This document shows positions 30,042 through 46,152 of a stretch of 64,000 nt of DNA, piece after piece (the stretch's first letter is position 1; each line of letters opens with the position of its first letter). The DNA lies in contig MCFG01000324.1 in assembly GCA_002104895.1 (NCBI GenBank), positions 10,001 through 74,000 on the forward strand, written 5' to 3'. The translations under genes were made by a program, and so were the position numbers. The notes beneath the pieces are model-generated. The model did not search any database, was not told the DNA's origin, and worked only from the letters and a program-made list of their open reading frames with translations. The DNA is from Anaeromyces robustus. Taxonomy: Eukaryota; Neocallimastigomycota; Neocallimastigomycetes; Neocallimastigales; Neocallimastigaceae.

Positions 30042-30172
30042 CATATATCTTTATCATTATCATTATTATTAGTATTTTTAATTATTAAAATAAATTTTAG
30101 GTTTTTTTCTTTTTTATTTTAATAACATTTTTATTTTTTTCTTGGTAATGGGTAGAATAGAATAAACCTGTC

Positions 30173-30203
<31 letters not shown>

Positions 30204-32576
30204 AAAAAAAAAAACATTGATACTGATATGGATAAATATACATATATATAATCCTGTCGTTTTTCTTTAAGGTTGATAATAAATATATATATTTGTTTTT
30301 TTTTTTAAAAAAAAAAAGGGATCCTTTAGTGTTTTATTGGTTCAATTAATAATATATGAATGAATGGGTTATTTAATTTATTGTAGTTATGTTTTTGGGA
30401 GTGGTTATTATTATATGAAGTATTTTCTTATATATATATATGTTTATAATATTGTATTATTTAATATTGTATTATTTTTCTAATATTTAACATTTAAAAC
30501 ATTTTTATATTAATTATATATTTCAATTAATATAAAAATTTATAAAGGGAGCTGAAAAGAATGTTAAAAAAAAAATAATAAAATAAAAAAAAAATACTAA
30601 AGAAAGAATTAAAATAAGATTTTTATTATTCTTTCTTTTTCACTTTCTTCTTTTTTATATTTATTATTATTTTTTTTTATATCATTCTTTCTTTTATGAT
30701 AATATTTCTTTTTATAATTGTTTAATATTTAATACTTATATATATTATATTTTATATTTTATATTTTTATATTTATAATTTTTTTTTTATATTTATATAT
30801 ATTTATTATATTTATTTTATATATTTTTTTTACTCATTTTATATTTTATGTTTTATCATTTATATTATTTTAATTTACCTTTATTATTATTATTTATTTA
30901 TTTATTTATTTATTTATTATTTTTATTATTTTTATTATTATTTATTATTATTACTATTAATTTTTGCTTTATTTTTATCCTCATTTAAAATTTTAATAAA
31001 TTATCCATCCATTCATCTATAATATATATATATATATATATTTTCACTTTTCATCATTTTTTATCATTCATTAATACAATTATCATAATTATTATTATTT
31101 TTCCAAAAAAAAATTTTTTTTTTCTATTCAATCCTTTTTTTTCAAACTATTTCTTTTTTAGTAAATTCAATTCAATATTACTATTTCAATTATATTCTTT
31201 TCATCCAACATTTTTTTTTATTATTTCCTGAACTAAAATATTTTATTTTATTTTTATTTTTCATTCCATTATCACCATTATCCATCATTCATTCTATTAT
31301 TATTATTATTATAATTATTGCTATTATTCAATCCATTATTTTTTTTTCCTAACATTTTTTTAAATATATATATAAAAAAAAAAAAATGAATATAAAAAAA
31401 AAAAAAATATATATATATAATGTAATATTGATTATTATTATTATTAGTATTATTATTATTTATTATTTATTATTTTACCTTTCTCAATTATTCTAATTCC
31501 ATATTGTTCATTTTCATTTTTTTTAATTCATTATCCATCATCCACTTTTACTTATAATAAATTAAATGCAAATAAAAAAATATGATAAATAAAATTAAAA
31601 AGAAATAAAGAAATAAAAAAATTAAAAAAAAATAATAAGAATAATTATACTAAATCCTATATTAAATTCCACTCTTTTTTTTGTTTTTTTGTTTTGTTTT
31701 GTTTCATTATTATCCTTATCATCATCAAAAAATCAATCTTACTTTAAATATTTAAAAAGAATAACAAAATATTTTTTTTTTTTTTTTGTTTTGTTTTTAT
31801 TATTATTATTATAATTATAATTATTATAATAACTATTATTATAATTATAATTATTTGTATTAGTATTAGTAAATAACTATTACTATTATTATTATTTTAT
31901 ATCACTTTTTTATTATAAAATAAAAAAAAAAAAAATATTATTGAATATAATTTGTATATAAAAAGAAATTGATTATTATAATAACAGAATATGAATATAG
32001 AATAAAAATCTTGAAAAAAAAATTATATATATATAAAAATAAAATAAAAAAAAAAAAATTGTGAATAATAATATTGAATTAAATATTGGTTTACTGCTTA
32101 CTGAATATTTGATTATGATGACCATTGTTATATTTAATATTATATATATATAAAGATTCTTTTTTTTTTTTTTTTTTTTTTTAGTTGTAACCATTTCCAT
32201 TCACATTTTTTATTATTATTTTTTTTTTTTGTTGGGTTTTTTTGTTGGGTTTTTTTGTTGTTGCTGTTGGTTTTTTTGTTTTTTGTTTTTTGTTTTTTGT
32301 GCTTTTTGTGTTTTTTTTTTTTTTAACTTTACTAATTATTATATATTCAATTAATATAGTATAAAAAAAAAATTGTATATGTATATAGTTTATATTTTTT
32401 ATATAATACTTATTTATTATAAATATATATATATATTTATTATCCAAATGATTCACAATTTATTATTATTATTATTATTATTTTTATATTTGTATATATA
32501 AGTATATATATAGGTTTATTTTTAGTTTTTTATTGATTAATTTATTTATTTTCTTCTTTTTTTTTTATTCTTTTTC

Positions 32577-35500
32577 CTAACGCCAGGTTATTGAAAGACA
32601 TGGTCTATCTAATTCTAATTGTGTAATTCTTTCTTCCCATTCATCATAAACATCATCATCATAAAGGGAAACGTTACCAGTTAAACTTAATTCTTCAAGT
32701 TTTGGTGAAAGACCAGAATGAATCATATTACAAATTAATTTTAAATCAGTAACACTCATATTATTATCGGATAAATAAAGTTCTTTAAGTTTATTTAATC
32801 CAAACTTTTTAATAACAGTTGAAAAATCATCCTTTTCCGTTAGACAGATATTATTCTTATGAAGATCAAGAAGTTTAAGTGAAGGACATGATTGAATTAA
32901 ATCAATAAATCCTTTCATAGTAATATTATTGGCACTAAGGTATAAAGAAGAAAGACGGGTATTCTTGCAATGATTACTACTATTATTACTATTAAAACTC
33001 ATTGGATTATTACTGTCCAAATAACTTCCACTAATATCTTGTACAGATAAAGAATTATGATTTATATTATTATTAATATTTTGAGTATTATTATTAATAT
33101 TATCATTACCATTATGAGTATTTCCGTTATTACTGCTATTATTATTATTATTATCTTTATTATTACCATTGTTATTTTGTTGTTTATCCCAATCTTCATT
33201 AGAAAGACTTAAAGAATGTACACCAAAAACACTCCAACTATTACCGCCATTCGAACCAGCACTAACTGGACTTTTAGCTGTAACACCAGGTACAGGCCAT
33301 CCATTCATACTATTATAACTGGAACAACTACTTAAATTACTACCCATACTATTACTATAATGATGTTCTTTTTTAACAATTGGAATACCCATAGTTTTAA
33401 TAGGTGAATTTGTTAATGAATTATTATTTAAATTAGTATTAATACTAATTTGTATATTACCATAAGTATTTGAATTAGAATTAGAATTAGAATTTGAATT
33501 TGAATTTGAATTTGAATTAGTATTTGAATGTGAGTGTGAATGAGAATGTGAATGAGAATGTGAATGTGAATTTGAATGAGTGTTAGATTTTGATATCATA
33601 AGAGGACGAATTAATTTCTTTACACCTTCATCACCAAAAAGATTACCTTTAAGAGATAGTGAACATATACGTGGATTTTTTTCTAAAAGATGACCAAGTG
33701 CTTCACAACCTTTTGGACCAATATGATTTTTATTAACTGAAAGTTTAAGTAAACGACTAGTATGTTGAATACGTGAACAACGTGGTGGTGAATCTGAAGA
33801 TTCTTCACTTTGAGTACAAGGAGGTAAAGTACTTTCTATATTTTTTGATATACTAATAATGGTATCATCACCGATATCAGTATTAGAAAGATCAAGTTCA
33901 CGAAGATTAGTATTATATTTTAAAGCTTCTCCAATTAAAACACCACCCTCATCACCAATTGGATTACAAGAAAGATCTAACTCACGAATACCACAATGAG
34001 AATGTGAATAGGAATGAATGGAACAAAGAGAAGAATTAGACATAGTAGAGGAATAGGAAGTAGAGAAAAGACCACTATTACGATAATGATTATGGCTAGG
34101 ACCATGATTACTATCATAGGATGAAATAGGATCTATGTTAAGGTATGGATTAGAAATTTCAACATCTACATCATCACTAATAGTAACACTTTTATTATGA
34201 CGATGAGTTTTTGTCTTTCCTGTTAAAGGTGTCATTGCTAAAAATTTAGGATGGAAACTACTATTGTAAGATGAAGATGGTGTAGTTGTACTAAGATCGA
34301 AACTACTATTAGTATTATCATTATCTTCTTCTTCTTCTTCTTCTTCATGGAAACAAACTTTCAAAAGACCAGAGATACCTTTTTCACCCATACCTTCTGA
34401 GCCAATATCATTATCTTTTAAATTTAAATACTTTAAGGTACTATTTTTTGATTTAATTAAAGCTTGACATATTGCAATACAACCTTTATCACCTAAATGG
34501 TTTCTAGCTAACGAAAGCTTAACTAAAGTGGTATTATAAAGAAGAACACGATCTGCTAAAACTTCAGAAGCTCTAAATCCAATGGATTTATAATCCAAAT
34601 TCCAATGTTGAATACTTTGATTCATACCAATACCTGTACATATAGCTTTAAAAGATTCTAAATCATCTGGTTCGTTAACATCATTTTCACCAAATTCTGC
34701 AGTAGAAGGTAAAGATGGATTTTGATTATTATGATAAAGATGGTTTTTAGCAATATTCTTTTTATGTTGATTAAAAACACCTTGACTATTGCTGAGGTAA
34801 TTTTGAGTTTGAGTGTAGGATTTAAGATTACGTGAAAGAGCAGAAGATACTTGATGTATAAAACTTGGAGAAGAAGAAGAATATTGTTTATAAGCATTTG
34901 AATTATTCAATGAAGGTGGAGAAGGTGGTACTAAAGTCGTATCAGAATTTGTATGACTTAAATATCCATTAGAATCTGAACGCGATATACTATTAATAAT
35001 TTCTGTAGAAAGAGTTGATGATTGAGTAGGTGTTGAACTACCATTAAATAAAGCAGAAAGATTAGATTCCTTTTTTAATGTTGGGGTACAACTACCACTA
35101 TCTTCTATATCACTAATATTGGATGCTGTATTAGATGTTGTATTAGCTGCTGTATTAGCTGCTGTATTAGCTGCTGAACTAGAAGCTGAAAGAGTTTCAA
35201 TTTCTTCAGCACATAAACCTAAAACATTACTTCCTATATCAAGAGTAAGAATTGAAGCATTTTTAGAAAGTGCATTTGTAAGGGCTTGATGACATTCCGG
35301 TTTAAAATCATGGCCTGATATTGTTAATATATTTAATGAAGTACAACTTGCAATAGCATTAAATAATTTTATAAAATCTTTTGAATTTAATTCTCTAAAT
35401 GGTAATATATAAAGTGATGATAATGAATTAGCTATTAATTTATCAACCCAAGCTGTTAAAAATTCTGATGAGGTATGTGGAACTTGTATACGTTTCACTG

Positions 35501-35657
35501 TTTCCGTAGTTTTATTAGATTCTAATGATTGAGAATTATTATTCTTATTATTATTATTATTATTATATTTTGAGGTCGTATCTACATTTTCGTCCTCTTT
35601 TATTTGTAAAAGATTTGATAAAGGATCCGATAGTGATAAATTCTCAGTTGTTATCAT
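32577..35657 (-). CDS. Leucine-rich-repeat protein (RNase-inhibitor/RanGAP-type repeats)
   Basis: A single exon of 1026 aa, the longest uninterrupted reading frame in the window. LRR units of the LxxLxLsxNxIGdxG type cluster in blocks: about 85-140; 340-415 (LSLARNHLGDKG, LNLKDNDIGSEG); 550-690 (ELDLSCNPIGDEGG, LDLSNTDIGDD, LSVNKNHIGPKG, LSLKGNLFGDEG); and 895-1000 (LYLSANNITMKGF, LDLHKNNICLT, LYLSDNNMSVTDL). Long disordered inserts separate them: a Ser/Asn block with AANTAANTTSNTAS repeats (about 165-330), an acidic run near 440, a Ser-His repeat followed by Ser-Asn (about 690-725), and an Asn-rich block (about 825-890). No signal peptide or membrane segment. RanGAP/RNH1-type LRRs are protein-binding scaffolds; the partner is unknown. 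It looks cytosolic and is not RanGAP itself as far as can be judged. Confidence 0.85.
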   Translation of the reverse strand: MITTENLSLSDPLSNLLQIKEDENVDTTSKYNNNNNNKNNNSQSLESNKTTETVKRIQVPHTSSEFLTAWVDKLIANSLSSLYILPFRELNSKDFIKLFNAIASCTSLNILTISGHDFKPECHQALTNALSKNASILTLDIGSNVLGLCAEEIETLSASSSAANTAANTAANTTSNTASNISDIEDSGSCTPTLKKESNLSALFNGSSTPTQSSTLSTEIINSISRSDSNGYLSHTNSDTTLVPPSPPSLNNSNAYKQYSSSSPSFIHQVSSALSRNLKSYTQTQNYLSNSQGVFNQHKKNIAKNHLYHNNQNPSLPSTAEFGENDVNEPDDLESFKAICTGIGMNQSIQHWNLDYKSIGFRASEVLADRVLLYNTTLVKLSLARNHLGDKGCIAICQALIKSKNSTLKYLNLKDNDIGSEGMGEKGISGLLKVCFHEEEEEEEDNDNTNSSFDLSTTTPSSSYNSSFHPKFLAMTPLTGKTKTHRHNKSVTISDDVDVEISNPYLNIDPISSYDSNHGPSHNHYRNSGLFSTSYSSTMSNSSLCSIHSYSHSHCGIRELDLSCNPIGDEGGVLIGEALKYNTNLRELDLSNTDIGDDTIISISKNIESTLPPCTQSEESSDSPPRCSRIQHTSRLLKLSVNKNHIGPKGCEALGHLLEKNPRICSLSLKGNLFGDEGVKKLIRPLMISKSNTHSNSHSHSHSHSHSHSHSNTNSNSNSNSNSNSNSNSNTYGNIQISINTNLNNNSLTNSPIKTMGIPIVKKEHHYSNSMGSNLSSCSSYNSMNGWPVPGVTAKSPVSAGSNGGNSWSVFGVHSLSLSNEDWDKQQNNNGNNKDNNNNNSSNNGNTHNGNDNINNNTQNINNNINHNSLSVQDISGSYLDSNNPMSFNSNNSSNHCKNTRLSSLYLSANNITMKGFIDLIQSCPSLKLLDLHKNNICLTEKDDFSTVIKKFGLNKLKELYLSDNNMSVTDLKLICNMIHSGLSPKLEELSLTGNVSLYDDDVYDEWEERITQLELDRPCLSITWR

Positions 35658-41016
<5,359 letters not shown>

Positions 41017-41202
41017 TCACTTTTGGTACGTATAGCCGCTAAATAAAAATATACTCACTGTTATGATTATAATTAAATTCAATAACTTCCCTAACATAAC
41101 TAAGAACATCATGCTGATAATGTAATAAGATATAATCATAACTTTTCTACTTAAATGACTTAGTTTTTTAATAACACTTTATGCTTTATGTACTGAAGTC
41201 AT
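41017..41202 (-). pseudogene. Coding-like fragment with one in-frame stop, hydrophobic
   Basis: The minus strand from 41202 reads MTSVHKA, a TAA stop, then SVIKKLSHLSRKVMIISYYI and a membrane-like stretch ending SIFLFSGYTYQK with a TGA at 41019-41017 (62 codons in one frame). G/C content is higher than the flanks. The internal ATG at 41139 would leave a 40-residue open frame. Could be a small membrane protein or a relic. Not recognised. Confidence 0.3.
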
Positions 41203-42483
41203 TTTCTTAATATTATCTATTAATTGAAAGAAATATTTGTTTTATTCTATATTAAGCTTAACTATTCAGAATTACTTCATTATTATAAATGTATTTTATT
41301 AAATTTAATTTAAAATAAAAATTATATTTTTGTCTATCATAATTTAATAATTTAATATAAATGTAATATATATAAATATATAAATATTTTCTTTTCATAA
41401 CTTATTATTTTATCTCTTTTCATTTTTTCATTTTATATATATTTCTTTTAAATAAAAAAAAAAAGTTAATTATACTATAAAGTTTTCTTGATTTTTGTAT
41501 TATATAGTATTATCTTTACTTTGAATCATAAAAATTAATTATAGTAGTTATTTTATCAATTTACAATAAAGTTATTATATAAGGAATAAAAATTATTTAA
41601 TATATAATATATAAATCAATTATTCTTTAATGTCTTTTTTAATAAAATTTCTCAGTAACAGTTTAATAAATATTAAATAAAACAATGTACATATAAATTA
41701 AATTCATTATATTTAACTTAGTTTTTCTTTCTTTTTTTTTTTTTTTTTACATATATATATATTACTTTTAAATATAAAAAAAATGATCAAGATATTTTTT
41801 AAATAAAAGCATAATTACATAAAATAGAAAAAACCTATGAAAGTAATAAATATTTATAAATTTTGTATTTAATGTATTTTTTTTTAAATAAATATAATAA
41901 TTAATGACTATCATTCTTAAAAAATTAAATACATAAAAATAAAATATTTTTTTAAAATAATTTTTTTATAATACAAGTGTAAATATATAAATCTTTTTTT
42001 GTAAAAAAAAAAATTATTTTATTACATTTATTAGTCTTTATTTTTTCATTTTTATTTCTTTACCTTATATATAATCATTATGCATAATAATTACTAATTT
42101 TTTTTAGTTTATAAAAAATTTTTTTTAATTTTTTTTTTTTTACCTAGTCAATTTTTTTATTTCTTTTCTTTTCATAATATAATTTTATCTTAAAATATAT
42201 ATAAACTCTAATATGAAAAAATTTTATAATACAATTAGTTTACCAAACTCTTTTTTTCTTTCTTTTCTTAATATATATATATTTAAAAGATAAAAATAAA
42301 TATGAATATGAATATTTTAAAAAAATTATTAATATTCTTAAACAAAAAGTTTAAGCATAAAAAAATTATGATCTGCCAATCATAAATATTATTTTTTTAG
42401 GTTCATTATTATAAAAAATATTATTTTAATAAAAATTTTTTTTAAATATCTTGTTAATACATAAAAATTAAGTGGGTATAGAA
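41203..42483. other. 5' flank of the dephospho-CoA kinase gene
   Basis: AT-rich, no coding sequence seen; poly-T tracts near 41731-41748 and 42128-42140. Presumed promoter region, no specific motif recognised. Confidence 0.45.
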
Positions 42484-43944
42484 ATGTTAATTATTGGTTT
42501 AACAGGTAATAAATTTATAATTTAATATGAATTTTGTAATATTTTTTATTAAATATTTTATTATATATATATTTTTTTATAATAATGAAAATGTAATTGT
42601 TTAAATTATATATATAAAGAAAATATTTTAAAAATCAATTTATATTTTTAATTAATTATAATTTTAAATATATTATATTAACAATTTTAAACTACATGTA
42701 TATATATGGGATATTATTATTTTTATAAATAAATAAACATATATAAATATAATTGTTTTATTTTTTAATATTTTGAGGTGGTATTGCTACAGGAAAAAGT
42801 AGTGTTTCAAACCATTTAAAAGAATTGAAAGTTCCAATTATAGATGCTGATAAAATTGCTCATGATGTAATTAAAAATAAAAATGTAATTAAAAGAATTA
42901 TAAAAGAATTTGGTGAAGAAGTAATTGATAAAACAACCGGTGAAGTTATAAGATCTAAATTAGGTATTTCATATATAATTTAATATCCTTTTAATTTATG
43001 AAAATTTTAAAAGTAAATTTATTATCATTTACTAATTGTATATACATTATTATTTTTACATTCACTATTATTATACTTTGAAAGGTGCAATTGTTTTTAG
43101 TAATGATGAAAAAAGAAAAATTCTTAATGGTATTACTCATCCAAAAATTAAAATAGAAATGTTCACTGAAGTTTTATATCAATTTTTAAGAGGTGAAAGA
43201 GTTGCTGTTATGGATGTTCCATTACTTTTTGAATCTGGTACTTATCATTTTGTTAATAAAACCGTTGTTGTTTCTTGGTAAGTATTTTATATTATATGTA
43301 TTGTAATTATATATAATTATATATAAGTATTTTATATTATATATATTATAATTATGTATAATTATATATAAGTGTTTTATATTATATCTTTTGTAATTAT
43401 ATATAAGTATTTTATATTTTTTAATATTATAAAAATAATATTTAAATATAAAATATTTATTTAATATAAAATATTATATCTTATATTATATTTAATATAT
43501 ATATAAAAGATTTTAATATTTTAAACAAGAACAGTAATAAATTCGATTATTAAAATATATTGATTATTAAAGGAACATAATAATGTTTTAATATTTAAAT
43601 ATTTGTATATTAATATAATATAATTATATTATATGTATATTTATATAATTTTTTTTTATAGTTCAAAAGAAAATCAATTAAAACGTTTAATGTTACGTAA
43701 TAATTTCACTGAAGAAGAAGCTTTATCAAGAATAAATTCACAAATGAGTTTAGAAGAAAAAATTAAAAAAGCTAATAAAGTTATTGATAATAATGGTACT
43801 ATCGCTGAAACTGAAAAACAAGTAGATAATATGTTAATTGAATATACTCCATCAAAAATTAAAAATATAGTAACCTATACTTTACTTATTATACCAACTG
43901 CTACTGCTTATGGAATCTTAAAGGGCATTTCATTGTTTTATTAA
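42484..43944 (+). CDS. coaE: Dephospho-CoA kinase
   Basis: Exons 42484-42505, 42778-42963, 43085-43277 and 43662-43944; phases agree and the sum is 684 nt (227 aa). The enzyme phosphorylates dephospho-CoA at the ribose 3'-OH with ATP, the last step of CoA synthesis (yeast Cab5). The first exon (22 nt) encodes only MLIIGLT plus one base, and the P-loop GGIATGKS (residues 8-15) is completed by exon two. Further family signatures are [46 protein letters not shown] (across the last junction, TG|T = Cys), [11 protein letters not shown] and [10 protein letters not shown] hydrophobic C-terminus ([16 protein letters not shown] to the end) may anchor it in a membrane, as suspected for some eukaryotic forms. 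Full length for the family. Confidence 0.93.
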
Positions 43945-45046
43945 TTTTTTTTTATAACTCTTTTCAAAAAATGAGGGTGTTAATAAACTAATATTTATAT
44001 TAATAAATAAATAAATATATATATAATCTTGTTTCAAAAAAAAAAAAAAAAGTTTTGAACAAAAAGTTTTGAACAATAATGAAAAGAAAAAATAATAATA
44101 ATAATTTTAAAAAATTAAAAATAAAATAAAATAAATAAATTCGAATAAAACTAAATATAAAATAAAGATAGTAAAGTAAAAAATAAAAATAAAAAAATAT
44201 TGAGTTAAAAGTATTTTCCTTATAATTTATTATTGAAATAAATTACATTAATTATCATTTTATTATATTAATATTATTAAATTTTACTTTTAAATCATAA
44301 TATTATATATAATTATCTTGCTTTAAAACCAGTTTTTTATTCCATAATATATTCTTCTGATTATCTGGCTTTAAAACCAGTTTTTTATCTTATATTTTAA
44401 AAATTATAATCTATATATATATAATTTAAAAATTAAAATATATTGAAATATGATTGGTTGGTAAAATTATTGATATATATATTATAATTTTTTTTATATT
44501 ATATATTTTTACTCTCTCTTAAATTTTTAATTAATATTAAAAGTTATCTATGTTTTATTATAAGAATTAGCTATTAAATTATTTTTAAATATAATATACA
44601 TATAAAACATTAAAAAAGATATTATAATGAATATATTAGATTAATCATTTAAATATTTATTTATAATATTAAAAGTTTATTGATAAAAAATAAAAATAAC
44701 AGTAATAATAAAAAAAAAATAAAAATAAAATAAATAAAAGAACCACTTTTAAGTCAGTACATTAATTAAAAATTAAACCGTAATTTTTGTGTGTTACAAA
44801 AGTGGAAAATTAAATTTTATTTCTAACTGAATATATTTGTTTTAAATGTATTCGATAAGAAATAGTTTGTTTTTTTCAATTATTTTAAAAAAATATTTTT
44901 TCTATATTTTTATAGGAAGTCTTTAATATTTTTTTATATTGAAAAAAACGCACATATTAATAAATATTTTAAAGAAATAATAATAAAAAAAAAAAAACTT
45001 TGTTTTATTTACTTAAAATAAATTATATATTCTATATTTTATTTTT

Positions 45047-45078
<32 letters not shown>

Positions 45079-45510
45079 TTATAATTATAATTATAATTAT
45101 TAATTTATTATTAAATGTATTAGTCAATATAAAATTAATAATTATATATTTTCTATTATAAAATTTCTATAATTTTTTATGTTTATTTATTTTTATTTAT
45201 ATAAATCTAAAAAAATAACAATTTAAAATTGATAATATTTAATATATGTTTATGCTTTATTAAATTAAAAAGAATATATGAAAAGTATAATTTATATATA
45301 TATATTTGTATTAAATATATATATTAATCTATAAATTGAAAAGAAAGAATATATATTTTTTATCTTTTTTTTTTTAAAAAAAATTAAAATCTATATTATA
45401 TTCCTACTTTATTTGAAAGAAAAAATATATATAAAACTTGATTAAGAAGTATATATTCTTTTTTCTTTTTTCTTTTTTTTCTTTCTATTATTAGTTTAAT
45501 TTTTTTTTTT
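43945..45510. other. Convergent intergenic region
   Basis: Between the dephospho-CoA kinase (+) and the orphan 213-residue gene (-). A-rich on the plus strand just after the kinase (43980-44210), T-rich next to the other gene. Contains a GC-bearing direct repeat at 44313-44388, listed separately, and a TTTA run near 45050-45080. No gene seen. Confidence 0.5.
44313..44388. repeat. 28-bp direct repeat with near-palindromic core
   Basis: Copies at 44313-44340 and 44361-44388 differ at one base. The core of copy two, CTGGCTTTAAAACCAG, is a palindrome apart from one base pair. CTGG/CCAG is unusual in this AT-rich spacer, which suggests selection or a recent insertion footprint. Confidence 0.65.
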
Positions 45511-46152
45511 TTATTCGTCATATATTACTGGATCAATAGTCATTTCATATTGTCCAATTCTTTCTGAAGCGTTCATTAAATAAAGTAATGACGTTGTATT
45601 TTTAGAAGGTACTATTAAATGTGTAGTATAACCTTTCTGTTTGAAATATTCGATCATTTGACAAGCTACAAGCCATATATTACGATATTCTTCTTCAATA
45701 TTTTCCATACTATGAGAATAATGTATATATTTAGCATGATCATTTTCATTATTTAAAGAATAAAAATAGAAATAAGCAGCAATAGGTTGTTTACATTTAG
45801 TACAATTATAGCTTGCCCAATTTAATAAAGTATCATCACGTTTTAAAAGGCCATGATGACTTATTAAATTAGGATTTTTATTATTTTTAAATATAGTATG
45901 ATTTGGACAAAGGTGAGCATGGGTGGTAGATGATGAAGATGTTGTAGTAGTAGTTGTTGTTTTTTCATTACCTAGGTTATCAAGACAAGTTTTATGAATT
46001 AAATTTTCTATACTTTGAATATTTATAGCATAATTTGGAGAAGAAGGTCTATCTATATCATCTTCTGTTTCATTTTCTATATCTAAATCTAAAAAGCAAT
46101 GTTTACAAATTGGAGCTTCTCTAATACTAGTAATATCAAATTCAGTTAACAT
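45511..46152 (-). CDS. Orphan protein with Cys/His pairs, function unknown
   Basis: A single exon of 213 aa; no intron signals seen. It contains CKHC (residues about 16-19), HKTC (about 53-56), CPNH (about 82-85) and CTKC (about 116-119), eight Cys/His positions in four pairs, an arrangement able to bind zinc. A Thr/Ser run lies between the second and third pairs. The C-terminal third is an ordered helix/strand region (NIWLVACQMIEYFKQKGYTT, HLIVPSKNTTSLLYL, ERIGQYEMTIDPVIYDE). Start chosen at the first ATG, preceded by poly-A on the coding strand. I recognise no family; zinc binding is an inference from residue spacing. Confidence 0.65.
   Translation of the reverse strand: MLTEFDITSIREAPICKHCFLDLDIENETEDDIDRPSSPNYAINIQSIENLIHKTCLDNLGNEKTTTTTTTSSSSTTHAHLCPNHTIFKNNKNPNLISHHGLLKRDDTLLNWASYNCTKCKQPIAAYFYFYSLNNENDHAKYIHYSHSMENIEEEYRNIWLVACQMIEYFKQKGYTTHLIVPSKNTTSLLYLMNASERIGQYEMTIDPVIYDE

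Larger units (their letters stand above)
27518..32576. other. Gene desert, part 2, T-rich on the plus strand
   Basis: No gene seen. Marked T excess on the plus strand from about 28.1 kb on: poly-T runs at 27948-27972, 29818-29839, 29993-30041 (about 49 T) and 30174-30199; TTTTTTTTTG repeats at about 28140-28235. Two hairpins lie at 28677-28726 and 28831-28863. A diverged sequence pair (TTTTACTGGA...AAA..TTTAAATA) occurs at about 28946-28976 and 29108-29140. A TTGGG/TTTTG-rich stretch at 32230-32300 lies just downstream of the leucine-rich-repeat gene. Confidence 0.45.

Noticed and set aside
32181-32456. 91-codon Lys/Thr/Gln-rich frame on the minus strand 3' of the LRR gene
   Set aside because: Built from TTTTTG and TTGGG repeats and AT tracts; no homology and low-complexity throughout.
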